From: Streptomyces misionensis
GTDB lineage: Bacteria > Actinomycetota > Actinomycetes > Streptomycetales > Streptomycetaceae
NCBI RefSeq assembly: GCF_900104815.1
Contig: NZ_FNTD01000004.1
Span: 6,509,001-6,573,000, forward strand
Reading direction: 5' to 3'
Length of the DNA stretch: 64,000 nucleotides
In this document: positions 25,536 through 33,750 of the stretch, in pieces
Layout: every line of letters begins with the position of its first letter
Position numbering within the stretch: the stretch's first letter is position 1
Notes under the pieces: model-generated
Told to the model about the DNA's origin: nothing
The model's database searches: none
What the model saw: only the letters and a program-made list of their open reading frames with translations
Program-made: the position numbers and the translations under genes

Positions 25536-27038
25536 TCAGAAAGCCAGCGGGCGGTAGACCGTCAGCGCCTCCGGAAGCTTCTCCACCGTCACCTCTCCCG
25601 AGACCTCCGTGACCTCCCCGTCGTACGCCAGCGGGGTGCCCGGCGCGAGCCCGGTCAGCCGCAGCCGGTTCACCTGGACGGCGGCATGGGCGGGCGACCG
25701 GGTGAGCGGGCCGGCGGCGGCCGCCGCGAGCAGGCGCAGCGCGGCCCGGCCGCTGCCGTGCACCACCCGCACGTCCAGCAGCCCGTCCGCCAGATCGGTA
25801 CGGCGGCCCGGCGCGAGCCCCATGCGGTGGTAGACGCCGTTGCCGACGAACAGCAGCCACAGCGGCCGGCGCGCACCGCCGACCTCCACCTCCAGCGGGT
25901 GCCGGCCCGCGCGCAGCACCCGCAGCGCGCCCAGCAGCCCGGCCGGCCAGGCGCCGATCCGGTGCGACCAGGCGTCGCGGGCGCGCACCAGCTCCGGGTA
26001 GGCGCCGAGGCTCAGCGTGTTGAGGAACAGGCCCTCGGTGCCGTCGGTGACGAACCGGCCGGCGTCCACCCGGACCGCCTCGCCCCGCCGCACCGCGCGG
26101 GCCAGGGCGCGCTCGTCCTCCACGCCCAGGTCGTGGGCGAAGTGGTTCAGGGTGCCGCCCGGCAGCACCGCCAGCGGCAGACCGTGGCGCAGGGCGACCC
26201 CGGCGGCCGCGTTCACCGTGCCGTCGCCGCCGCACACCCCGAGCACCCGCGCCCGCACCGCCGCCTTGGCGAGCGCGTCCCCGGTCTCCGCGGGGGCGCA
26301 TTCGACGATCTCCGCCCGTGGCAGCGCGCCCCGCAGCCCGTGCACCCGCTCCGCGGTGCCCGAGCCCTGGTTGACGACCATCACCAGCCCCTCGCCCTCC
26401 GGCAGCGCCGGCACCTCGGCGCGCGGCCGGGCGGTGGGCACCGTCGCCGCGCGGGCCGGCACGAGGCGTCGTACCAGGAAGGCGGCGCCCGCGCCGAGGG
26501 CCGCGCCGGCCAGCACGTCGCTCGGGAAGTGCACCCCGGTGTACACCCGGGACGCGGCCACCGAGAACGCCAGCGGCGCCACCGCCGCGCCCCACGCGGG
26601 GGACTCCAGGGCCACCCCGGTGGCGAAGGCGGCCGCCGAGGCCGCGTGCCCCGACGGGAAGGACGTGGTGACCGGCTGCCGCCTCAGCCTGCGCCCCAGC
26701 GGCACCGGGTCCAGCACCGGCCGGGCCCGGCGCACCGAGCGCTTGCCGAGGGTGTTCACGGTCGCGGAGGCCACGGCCAGCGAGGCCAGGCCCCGTACGG
26801 CGGCCCGCCGGGCCCGGGGTGTGCGGCTCGCGGCCAGGGCGACGGCCACCGCGCCCCACAGCACCCCGTGGTTGGCGCTGCGGCTCAGCCTGGGGAGCAC
26901 CCGCTCGGCCCCCGGCCAGCGCCACCGGGCGGCCCGCTCGAACAGCCGCGCGTCGGCGGTCAGCAGCGGGCGCAGGGCGTTCTTCGCGGACGTCAGGTCC
27001 ACATCTGGGGTCATCTTCTGGTCCATGTCCGGGCTCAT
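25536..27038 (-). CDS. PAP2 phosphatase - diacylglycerol kinase fusion protein
   Basis: 500 residues. The N-terminal ~200 residues carry the PAP2 phosphatase motifs: KRSVRRARP, SFPSGHAASAAAF and SRVYTGVHFPSDVLAG, with membrane helices. The C-terminal ~300 residues are a DAGK catalytic domain with VCGGDGTVNAAAG and VLPGGTLNHFAHDLG. The combination suggests phospholipid headgroup or undecaprenyl/diacylglycerol phosphate turnover at the membrane. ATG 27038 is chosen, with 27026 as an alternative. It is divergent from the histidine phosphatase gene. Confidence 0.87.
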   Translation of the reverse strand: MSPDMDQKMTPDVDLTSAKNALRPLLTADARLFERAARWRWPGAERVLPRLSRSANHGVLWGAVAVALAASRTPRARRAAVRGLASLAVASATVNTLGKRSVRRARPVLDPVPLGRRLRRQPVTTSFPSGHAASAAAFATGVALESPAWGAAVAPLAFSVAASRVYTGVHFPSDVLAGAALGAGAAFLVRRLVPARAATVPTARPRAEVPALPEGEGLVMVVNQGSGTAERVHGLRGALPRAEIVECAPAETGDALAKAAVRARVLGVCGGDGTVNAAAGVALRHGLPLAVLPGGTLNHFAHDLGVEDERALARAVRRGEAVRVDAGRFVTDGTEGLFLNTLSLGAYPELVRARDAWSHRIGAWPAGLLGALRVLRAGRHPLEVEVGGARRPLWLLFVGNGVYHRMGLAPGRRTDLADGLLDVRVVHGSGRAALRLLAAAAAGPLTRSPAHAAVQVNRLRLTGLAPGTPLAYDGEVTEVSGEVTVEKLPEALTVYRPLAF

Positions 27039-27160
27039 ACGGCTGCGGTTACCCTGAAGTGCCGGTTTTCTGTACCGCAGTGCTTTCCGTACCACCGTTC
27101 GCCGACGGCGCGCCCCGCACCGCGAGGACACCGCCGGGACGCCGCAAGGAGAACGCCCGG

Positions 27161-27817
27161 ATGCGCCTGCTCCTGATCCGCCACGGCCAGACCCTCTCCA
27201 ACGTGCGCCACCTGCTGGACACCGCCGCACCGGGGCCCGGGCTCACCCCGCTCGGCACCGCCCAGGCCGCCGCCCTGCCCCGGGTGCTGGCCGCCGAGGA
27301 CATCGACGCCCTCTACGCCTCCCCGCTGATCCGCACCCGGCTGACCGCCGCCCCGCTGGCCGCCGCCCGGGGCCTGCCGGTGACCGTCCGCGACGGCATC
27401 CGCGAGCTGTCCGCCGGCGACCTGGAGATGCTGCCCGGCGACGCGCCGGAGGCCGCGCCCTACATGCGCACCGCGTTCGCCTGGTCCGCCGGGCACACCG
27501 CGCTGCGGATCCCCGGCGGGGAGAGCGGCGTGGAGGCGCTGGCCCGGTACGACGCCGTGGTCGAGGAGGCGTACCGCAGCGGCGCCGGCACCGTGGCGAT
27601 GATCAGCCATGGCGCCGCCATCCGCGTGTGGACCGCCGCCCGCGCCGGCAACGTCGACATCGCCTTCGCCGCCGCCCGCCCGCTGGCCAACACCGGCATG
27701 ATCACCCTGGAGGGCAGCCCGGCCACCGGCTGGTACGCCCTGGCCTGGGAGGCCACCACCCTGCGGCCGCCGGGCGCCCCCGGACCCACCGGCGAACCCC
27801 TCGACCCCACCGGGTGA
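27161..27817 (+). CDS. histidine phosphatase family protein
   Basis: 218 residues. The phosphoglycerate-mutase-like RHG motif is in LLLIRHGQTLSN, the second catalytic His in ISHGAAI, and LYASPLIRTRLTA and GGESGVEALARYD are the usual arginine and acid regions. Substrates in this family range from phospho-sugars to nucleotides; none can be named here. AAGGA precedes the ATG by about 10 nt. Confidence 0.85.
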   Translation: MRLLLIRHGQTLSNVRHLLDTAAPGPGLTPLGTAQAAALPRVLAAEDIDALYASPLIRTRLTAAPLAAARGLPVTVRDGIRELSAGDLEMLPGDAPEAAPYMRTAFAWSAGHTALRIPGGESGVEALARYDAVVEEAYRSGAGTVAMISHGAAIRVWTAARAGNVDIAFAAARPLANTGMITLEGSPATGWYALAWEATTLRPPGAPGPTGEPLDPTG

Positions 27818-27877
27818 GGACGGGCTGTCCGATAACGGTTTGCCGCCACCGGCCCCGGGCCCGGAGAATGCCGCCCC

Positions 27878-29497
27878 ATGGGACATCTGGAAGTCGCGCA
27901 CCTCGAGTACCACCTCCCCGACGGGAGGACGCTGCTCGGCGATGTCTCCTTCCGGGTCGGCGAGGGCGCGGCCGTCGCGCTGGTCGGGCCGAACGGCGCC
28001 GGCAAGACCACGCTGCTGCGGCTGATCTCCGGTGAGCTGAAGCCGCACGGCGGGACCGTCACGGTCAGCGGCGGGCTCGGCGTGATGCGCCAGTTCGTCG
28101 GCTCCGTGCGCGACGAGACGACCGTGCGGGACCTGCTGGTCTCCGTCGCGCCGCCGCGCATCCGCGAGGCGGCGAAGGCGGTGGACGAGGCCGAGCACGC
28201 CGTCATGACCGTGGACGACGAGGCCGCCCAGCTCGCCTACGCGCAGGCGCTGGCCGACTGGGCCGAGGTGCGCGGCTACGAGGCCGAGACCCTGTGGGAC
28301 ATGTGCACCACCGCCGCGCTCGGGGTGCCCTACGAGCGGGCCCAGTGGCGGCAGGTGCGCACCCTCTCCGGCGGCGAGCAGAAACGCCTCGTGCTGGAGG
28401 CGCTGCTGCGCGGCACCGACGAGGTGCTGCTGCTGGACGAGCCGGACAACTACCTCGACGTGCCCGGCAAGCGCTGGCTGGAGCAGCAGCTCAAGGAGAC
28501 CCGCAAGACGGTGCTGTTCGTCTCCCACGACCGCGAACTCCTCGCCCGCGCCGCCGAGAAGATCGTCTCCGTGGAGCCGGGACCGGCCGGCGCCGACGCC
28601 TGGGTGCACGGCGGCGGTTTCGGCACCTACCACGAGGCCCGCCGCGAACGCTTCGCCCGGTTCGAGGAGTTGCGCCGCCGCTGGGACGAGAAGCACGCCC
28701 AGCTGAAGAAGCTCGTGCTGAACCTCCGTCAGGCGGCCTCCGTCAGCCACGAGATGGCGTCCCGCTACGCCGCCGCGCAGACCCGGCTGCGCAAGTTCGA
28801 GGAGGCCGGTCCGCCCCCGGAGCCGCCGCGCGAGCAGGACATCAGCATGCGGCTGAAGGGCGGCCGTACCGGAGTACGGGCCGTCACCTGCACCGGCCTT
28901 GAGCTGACGGGCCTGATGAACCCCTTCGACCTGGAGGTCTTCTACGGCGAACGCGTCGCCGTCCTCGGCTCCAACGGCTCCGGCAAGTCGCACTTCCTGC
29001 GGCTGCTGGCCGGCCAGGACGTCGCGCACACGGGGGAGTGGAAGCTCGGCGCCCGCGTCGTACCCGGCCACTTCGCGCAGACCCACGCCCACCCGGAGCT
29101 CCAGGGCCGCACCCTGCTGGACATCCTGTGGCAGGAGCACGCGCAGGACCAGGGGCGGGCCATGTCCCGGCTGCGCCGCTACGAACTGACCCAGCAGGCC
29201 GAGCAGACCTTCGACCGCCTCTCCGGCGGCCAGCAGGCCCGCTTCCAGATCCTGCTGCTCGAACTGGCGGGCGTCACCGCCCTGTTGCTGGACGAGCCCA
29301 CCGACAACCTCGACCTGGAGTCCGCCGAGGCCCTCCAGGAGGGCCTGGAGGCCTTCGACGGCACGGTCCTCGCCGTCACCCACGACCGCTGGTTCGCCCG
29401 CTCCTTCGACCGCTTCCTCGTCTTCGGCAGCGACGGCCGCGTGCGCGAGACCCAGGAACCGGTGTGGGACGAACGGAGAGTGGAGCGGGCACGGTAG
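27878..29497 (+). CDS. ABC-F family ATPase (ribosome-associated type)
   Basis: 539 residues with two ABC domains and no membrane segments. First domain: Walker A GPNGAGKT, signature LSGGEQKRL, Walker B LLLDEPDNYLD. A helical interdomain linker (about residues 245-310) precedes the second domain: GSNGSGKS, LSGGQQARF, LLLDEPTDNLD. ABC-F proteins act on the ribosome, as translation factors or as antibiotic-resistance proteins; which one cannot be told from this sequence. A GAGAAT hexamer 10 nt before the ATG suggests a near-leaderless transcript. Confidence 0.9.
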   Translation: MGHLEVAHLEYHLPDGRTLLGDVSFRVGEGAAVALVGPNGAGKTTLLRLISGELKPHGGTVTVSGGLGVMRQFVGSVRDETTVRDLLVSVAPPRIREAAKAVDEAEHAVMTVDDEAAQLAYAQALADWAEVRGYEAETLWDMCTTAALGVPYERAQWRQVRTLSGGEQKRLVLEALLRGTDEVLLLDEPDNYLDVPGKRWLEQQLKETRKTVLFVSHDRELLARAAEKIVSVEPGPAGADAWVHGGGFGTYHEARRERFARFEELRRRWDEKHAQLKKLVLNLRQAASVSHEMASRYAAAQTRLRKFEEAGPPPEPPREQDISMRLKGGRTGVRAVTCTGLELTGLMNPFDLEVFYGERVAVLGSNGSGKSHFLRLLAGQDVAHTGEWKLGARVVPGHFAQTHAHPELQGRTLLDILWQEHAQDQGRAMSRLRRYELTQQAEQTFDRLSGGQQARFQILLLELAGVTALLLDEPTDNLDLESAEALQEGLEAFDGTVLAVTHDRWFARSFDRFLVFGSDGRVRETQEPVWDERRVERAR

Positions 29498-29546
29498 GAA
29501 GGCGCGCCGGGGTCGGTCGGCCGGGGCTGGAACGGGGCGGGACCGG

Positions 29547-29603
29547 CCGGTCCAGCTCACGTACCGGTCCCCCTCACCGACCGGTCCCGCTCACGGCCGG
29601 TCC
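29547..29603. repeat. about 17-bp tandem repeat (3.4 copies)
   Basis: Units CCGGTCC-AGCTCACGTA (29547-29563), CCGGTCC-CCCTCACCGA (29564-29580), CCGGTCC-CGCTCACGG (29581-29596) and a partial CCGGTCC (29597-29603). The array overlaps the 3' end of the truncated BaeRF-like gene and may mark the deletion point. Confidence 0.7.
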
Positions 29604-29834
29604 GCCGGTCGCCCCGGGCACCGGCACGCACCACACCGGCGACAGCGGGTCCTCCCCGGCGAGGTCCGGCAGCGGGGCCGCCCGGGGCAGCGTGCACCAG
29701 TGCGCCAGGCCGTCCGGCGGGCCCTGGGTCAGCGGCGCCGCCGCCGTGTCCTCGTCCTGCCGGGACAGGTCGACGTACGCGGAGGCCCAGGACCCCGGAT
29801 GTTCGTACAGTGGACTCAGGAACGCGAGCTCCAT
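29574..29834 (-). pseudogene. truncated BaeRF/Vms1-like release-factor homologue
   Basis: 86 codons with a perfect GGGAGG ribosome site upstream of ATG 29834. The N-terminus MELAFLSPLYEHPGSWASAYVDL and the following SRQDEDTA match the start of the actinobacterial bacterial release-factor-1-like (BaeRF, Vms1/Ankzf1-related) proteins, which are about 360-380 residues. After an internal gap, WCTLPRAAPLPDLAGEDP matches the next conserved stretch, and the frame then ends. Most of the protein, including the likely catalytic region, is missing, so it is called a remnant. The family assignment is from memory. Confidence 0.6.
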
Positions 29835-29921
29835 GGATTCCTCCCAAAAACCGCTTGGGAGCAGTGCGCGCCCGGCGGGTACCCGGACCCCATGAACGGA
29901 CACGACGAGCGGGGCAGCACG

Positions 29922-30179
29922 ATGACCGGAGTCGACCCCAGCCGACTGGACGACCAGCAGCTCATGAAGGAGCTGGAGACGATCCACCGCACGCGTCACG
30001 ACGCCCTCCTGTACGGCTCCAACGACGCGCTGCGGGCCCACAACGAGCGCATGGCGCAGCTGGAGGGCGAGTATCTGCGCCGCAACCCGCGCCGCCTGGT
30101 GAGCGCGGGCCGCACCCGCGAGGGCGCCCGGGACCGCCACTGCGGCGAGTCGGTGACCCCGGGACCGCCCGGCACCTGA
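29922..30179 (+). CDS. small DUF6158-like protein
   Basis: 85 residues: TGVDPSRLDDQQLMKELETIHRTRHDALLYGSNDALRAHNERMAQLEGEYLRRNP is a conserved helical pattern found in short actinobacterial proteins I recognise as DUF6158. Predicted cytoplasmic and all-helical; no function known. ATG 29922 is used because conservation begins there, with an upstream ATG at 29892. A strong hairpin follows. Confidence 0.65.
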   Translation: MTGVDPSRLDDQQLMKELETIHRTRHDALLYGSNDALRAHNERMAQLEGEYLRRNPRRLVSAGRTREGARDRHCGESVTPGPPGT

Positions 30180-30208
30180 GCCGGTCCGCGCACGGTAACG
30201 CACGGGAA

Positions 30209-30233
30209 AGGGCCGGCCCGCCGGGCCGGCCCT
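30209..30233. terminator. bidirectional hairpin terminator
   Basis: Perfect 11-bp arms AGGGCCGGCCC (30209-30219) and GGGCCGGCCCT (30223-30233) with a 3-nt loop, located between the convergent DUF6158-like and PfpI genes. Confidence 0.8.
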
Positions 30234-30268
30234 CCCGCCTGCGACCGCCCGCGGCCGCTCCGTACGCC

Positions 30269-30811
30269 TCAGCCGGCCTCTCCGGCGAACACATGCAGGA
30301 ACGCGTTGCAGAACGCCTTCAGATCGTCCGGCTTACGGCTGGTCACCAGCTGGTTGGAGCCGTGGTCGCAGATCTTGACCTGCTCGTCCACCCAGGTGCC
30401 GCCCGCGTTGCGGATGTCCGTCTTCAGACTCGGCCACGAGGTCAGCACCCGGCCCCGTACGACGTCCGCCTCCACCAGCGTCCACGGCGCGTGGCAGATC
30501 GCCGCGACCGGGCGCCCCTGGTCGAAGAAGTCCTTCACGAACGCCACGGCCTTCTCGTCCAGCCGCAGGAAGTCCGGGTTGGCCACCCCGCCCGGCAGCA
30601 CCAGCCCCCCGAACGAGTTCGCGGAGGTCTCGCCGACCACCTCGTCCACGTCGAAGGTGTCCGCCTTGTCGAGATGGTTGAACCCCTGAACCTTCCCTGC
30701 CTCGGTCGACACCAGCACCGGCTCGTGCCCGGCGTCCTTCGCGGCCTTCCACGGCTCGGTCAGCTCGACCTGCTCGACGCCCTCGGGCGCCACCAGAAAC
30801 GCGACACGCAT
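30269..30811 (-). CDS. DJ-1/PfpI family protein (type 1 glutamine-amidotransferase fold)
   Basis: 180 residues. The nucleophile elbow is AICHAPW with the Cys (AxCHG-like), and the preceding GGVANPDFLRLDEKAV supplies the conserved acidic partner; EQVELTEPWKAAKDAGHEPVLVST is the first Rossmann unit. PfpI-type proteins are associated with stress, as deglycases or chaperone-like peptidases. It is likely part of a general stress set with the neighbouring DUF2795 gene. AGGA-type sites precede ATG 30811. Confidence 0.88.
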   Translation of the reverse strand: MRVAFLVAPEGVEQVELTEPWKAAKDAGHEPVLVSTEAGKVQGFNHLDKADTFDVDEVVGETSANSFGGLVLPGGVANPDFLRLDEKAVAFVKDFFDQGRPVAAICHAPWTLVEADVVRGRVLTSWPSLKTDIRNAGGTWVDEQVKICDHGSNQLVTSRKPDDLKAFCNAFLHVFAGEAG

Positions 30812-30893
30812 GATCCTCGTATTCCTTTCCCGGCACCCCGGGCGTCCTCGACGGCCCGGGCGCGCCGCTTCCTCGTCCTGTCCGCGAGCGACC

Positions 30894-31181
30894 TCACCTC
30901 ATCGGAGTGCGGACACGTCGGCGGCGACACCAGGCGCCGAAGGACAGCGACTCGTGTGCTGCTCCAGCGGCGTGCCTCGCGGTCGCCGCCGACCGCCGTG
31001 CGGTCAGGGACTCCTTCAACCCCGCCGTGTCCTCGACACGGGTGCGCCGGTGCGTCGCCCAGTCGGCGAGCCCCGGCGCGCACCAGCCGGGCAGCAGCCC
31101 GCACGGCAGGAACCGGGTGGTGACGTCACCGACGTCCACCGTGGCGCCCCGTGCGATCTCCGCCGCCTGGCCCCGCCTCAT
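30894..31181 (-). pseudogene. truncated remnant of a membrane-associated protein, translationally coupled to DUF2795 gene
   Basis: 95 codons starting with an ATG that overlaps the upstream stop codon (ATGA), the hallmark of a genuine coupled gene. The N-terminus has TRFLPCGLLPGWCAPGLADWATHRRTRVEDTAGLKESLT, a pattern I recognise from the start of longer actinobacterial membrane proteins (DWxxHRRTxIExTAGxxES) that continue with several hydrophobic helices. Here the sequence after ESLT is Arg-rich and non-membrane-like. A truncation or frameshift remnant is the best reading; a short functional peptide is not excluded. Confidence 0.5.
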
Positions 31182-31555
31182 TCGCCGCCGGCCAGAGCCT
31201 CGGCCAGCTGCTGAACATTGCGGAACCGCTCGCCGCGCGGCAGCTCCGCCACCGCTTCCACCAGCGGGTCCGGGGCGTTGTCCCGGCGCAGTGCCGAGGC
31301 CAGCTCGCCCGCCCGCGCAGGGAAGGCCGAGCGGTTCAGGCTGCGGGCCAGCTCCAGCCGCACCCGCTCCAGGGAGGCCGGGGAGCCCAGGCCGCCCACC
31401 GGGCCGCCCGTGACCTCCGGGTCGTCGTCGGCGGCCGGCTCCGGGTCGTTCCACTCCTCGACCCGCGTCGGGTGCCCGGACCTCAGCAGCCCCTTCAGCT
31501 CGTGCTTCATCTCGTCGTCCCGGTGGACGTTCAGCCGGTCACTGCCTCGCTGCAT
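31178..31555 (-). CDS. DUF2795 domain protein
   Basis: 125 residues. N-terminus GSDRLNVHRDDEMKHELKGLLRSGHPTR and a C-terminal DUF2795 helix bundle (RSLNRSAFPARAGELASAL, VEAVAELPRGERFRNVQQLAEAL). The function is unknown; family members are often SigB-type stress genes in streptomycetes. A promoter matching that consensus lies directly upstream on its strand. It overlaps the downstream remnant by 4 nt. Confidence 0.75.
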   Translation of the reverse strand: MQRGSDRLNVHRDDEMKHELKGLLRSGHPTRVEEWNDPEPAADDDPEVTGGPVGGLGSPASLERVRLELARSLNRSAFPARAGELASALRRDNAPDPLVEAVAELPRGERFRNVQQLAEALAGGE

Positions 31556-31588
31556 GTCTCCCTCCAGGGGTAGATCGTCCGCACCCGC

Positions 31589-31613
31589 GTACCCGGTGCG
31601 GCCCCACCGACAC
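31589..31613 (-). promoter_or_regulatory. SigB-type promoter of the DUF2795 gene
   Basis: On the minus strand GTGT (31613-31610) is followed after exactly 15 nt by GGGTAC (31594-31589), matching GNNT-N14-16-GGGTAY. Transcription would start around 31582, giving a ~26-nt leader. Confidence 0.55.
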
Positions 31614-31645
31614 CGGGCCCGCTCCGCGCGGACCGCGCCCGGTGT

Positions 31646-33442
31646 CTACTGCTTGCTCCGGCCCGGCGGGAACTCCTGCACCTTCGCCTTCAGTCCCTGC
31701 TTGACCATCGACCCCCGGTCCGCGTCGCCCTTGAGGATCGCCGTGGCCGCGGACTGCATCTGCTCCCAGCTGGCGTGCGGCGGGATCGGCGGTACGGCGG
31801 GATCGGTCAGGAACTCGATCACGCACGGCCGGTCCGCCTCCAGGGCCGCCCGCCAGCCCGCCTCGACGGCGTCCGGCTTCTCCACCCGGATGCCCTCCAG
31901 CCCCAGCGTGCGAGCGAACGCCGCGTACTGCACGTCCGGGATCTGCTGCGACGGCAGGAAGGACGGCGCGCCCTCCATGGCCCGCATCTCCCACGTCACC
32001 TGGTTCAGGTCCTGGTTGTTCCACACCGCGACCACCAGCCGGGGGTCCGACCAGCGGTCCCGGTACTTCGCCGCGGTGATCATCTCCGCCAGCCCGTTCA
32101 TCTGCATCGCGCCGTCCCCGACCAGCGCGACCACCGGACGGTCCGGATGCGCGAACTTCGCCCCGATCGCGTACGGCACCCCCGGCCCCATCGTCGCGAG
32201 CGTCCCGGACAGCGAGCCGCGCATGCCCGGCCGCATGGTGATGTGCCGGGCGTACCAGTTGGCCACCGAACCCGAGTCGGAGGTGAGGATCGTGTTGTCC
32301 GGCAGCAGCGGATCGAGAGCCCGCGCCACGTACTCGGGGTTGATCGGGTCCGCCGCGAGCCCGGCGCGCCGCTCCATCGTCTCGTGCCAGCGCCGCACGT
32401 TGGCGCGGACCGTGTCCTGCCACTCCCGGCCGCCCCGGTCGGTCTTCAGCAGCGGGATCAGCCGCTGCAACGTCGCCTTGGCGTCGCCGACCAGGTTCAC
32501 CTCGTAGGGATACCGCATACCGATCATGTGCGGATCGAGATCGATCTGCACCGCGCGCGCCTTGCCGAACTCCGGCATGAACTGGGTGTACGGGAACGAC
32601 GACCCGATGGTCAGCAGCGTGTCGCAGTCCCGCATCAGCTCGTACGAGGGCCTGCTGCCGAGCAGTCCGATCGGCCCGGTGACGTACGGCAGCTCGTCGC
32701 TGAGCACGTCCTTGCCGAGCAGCGCCTTGGCGACGCCCGCGCCGAGCAGCTCGGCGACCTCCCGCACCTCGGCGACCGCGCCCGCGGCGCCCTGGCCGAT
32801 CAGGATCGCCACCTTGTCGCCGGCGTTCAGCACGTCCGCGGCCCGGCGCACCGCGTCGTCCGACGGGGTCGCCGTCCACTCGCTCGCGCCGAGGCTGGAA
32901 GGCACCATCTTGAACGCGTGCGTCGGCGGCGAGTAGTCCAGCTCCTGGACGTCACCGGGGATGATCAGCGCGGTCGGGCAGCGCCGGGCGTACGCCGTCC
33001 GGATCGCCCGGTCGAGCACGTTCGGCAGCTGCTCGGGGACCGTCACCGTCTCCACGAACTCCGAGGCGACGTCCTTGTACAGCGTGTGCAGGTCGACCTC
33101 CTGCTGATAGGAGCCGCCCATCGCGGTCCGGTCGGTCTGCCCGACGATCGCCAGCACCGGCACATGGTCGAGCTTCGCGTCGTACAGGCCGTTCAGCAGG
33201 TGGATCGCACCCGGTCCGGAGGTCGCCGCGCACACCCCGAGGCGGCCGCTGAACTTCGCGTACCCGACCGCCTCGAACGCGGACATCTCCTCGTGCCGGG
33301 ACTGGATGAACCGCGGCTTGTCCTCGGCGCGGCCCCAGGCGGCGAGCAGTCCGTTGATGCCGTCGCCCGGGTAGCCGAAGACCTGGTCCACACCCCAGGC
33401 GCGCAGACGTTCCAGGACGTGGTCGGACACCTTCGTGCTCAT
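31646..33442 (-). CDS. thiamine-diphosphate enzyme of the pyruvate oxidase / acetolactate synthase family
   Basis: 598 residues with the three domains of the POX/ALS group. The activating Glu is in RHEEMSAFEAVGYAKF, the N-terminal domain contains SGPGAIHLLNGLYDA, and the thiamine motif begins GDGAMQMNGLAEM. The central domain could bind FAD or be degenerate. Closest guess is a pyruvate-oxidase-like enzyme (PoxB type), making acetate from pyruvate, but substrate is not shown. GGGGAGG lies ahead of ATG 33442. Confidence 0.85.
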   Translation of the reverse strand: MSTKVSDHVLERLRAWGVDQVFGYPGDGINGLLAAWGRAEDKPRFIQSRHEEMSAFEAVGYAKFSGRLGVCAATSGPGAIHLLNGLYDAKLDHVPVLAIVGQTDRTAMGGSYQQEVDLHTLYKDVASEFVETVTVPEQLPNVLDRAIRTAYARRCPTALIIPGDVQELDYSPPTHAFKMVPSSLGASEWTATPSDDAVRRAADVLNAGDKVAILIGQGAAGAVAEVREVAELLGAGVAKALLGKDVLSDELPYVTGPIGLLGSRPSYELMRDCDTLLTIGSSFPYTQFMPEFGKARAVQIDLDPHMIGMRYPYEVNLVGDAKATLQRLIPLLKTDRGGREWQDTVRANVRRWHETMERRAGLAADPINPEYVARALDPLLPDNTILTSDSGSVANWYARHITMRPGMRGSLSGTLATMGPGVPYAIGAKFAHPDRPVVALVGDGAMQMNGLAEMITAAKYRDRWSDPRLVVAVWNNQDLNQVTWEMRAMEGAPSFLPSQQIPDVQYAAFARTLGLEGIRVEKPDAVEAGWRAALEADRPCVIEFLTDPAVPPIPPHASWEQMQSAATAILKGDADRGSMVKQGLKAKVQEFPPGRSKQ

Positions 33443-33750
33443 GAAGGACCTCCCCGATGGGGTACGAAGCGGACGATCCGGTCAGTTCTTGTCGAGTGAC
33501 CTGTGCAGGGGCCGGAAAACCTCCTTCGGCCCCGGGACCCGCGCCGGTCCGCTCCCGTCACCCGGCTGGGCGCCCGTGTCCCGCGAATGGGGTCCGGCCG
33601 CGCGCGCCGGGCGCCGGGGCGGGCTGTGATGACTGCGAGGGGCACGGCCCCGCAGCCGCGGGCGCCGCCGTGCACGGCGCCGGCCGACTGCCGTACCGGC
33701 GCCCCGCCCGTACGACCGTCAGCCCGCCCGTCCGCCGAGGAGCCCTTGTC
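33443..33750. other. 308-bp divergent intergenic region
   Basis: Between the thiamine enzyme and the cysteine-repeat protein. It holds a GC hairpin (GGGGCCG 33508-33514 and CGGCCCC 33527-33533) and no convincing gene. Promoters for both divergent genes must lie here, but none is clear. Confidence 0.5.
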
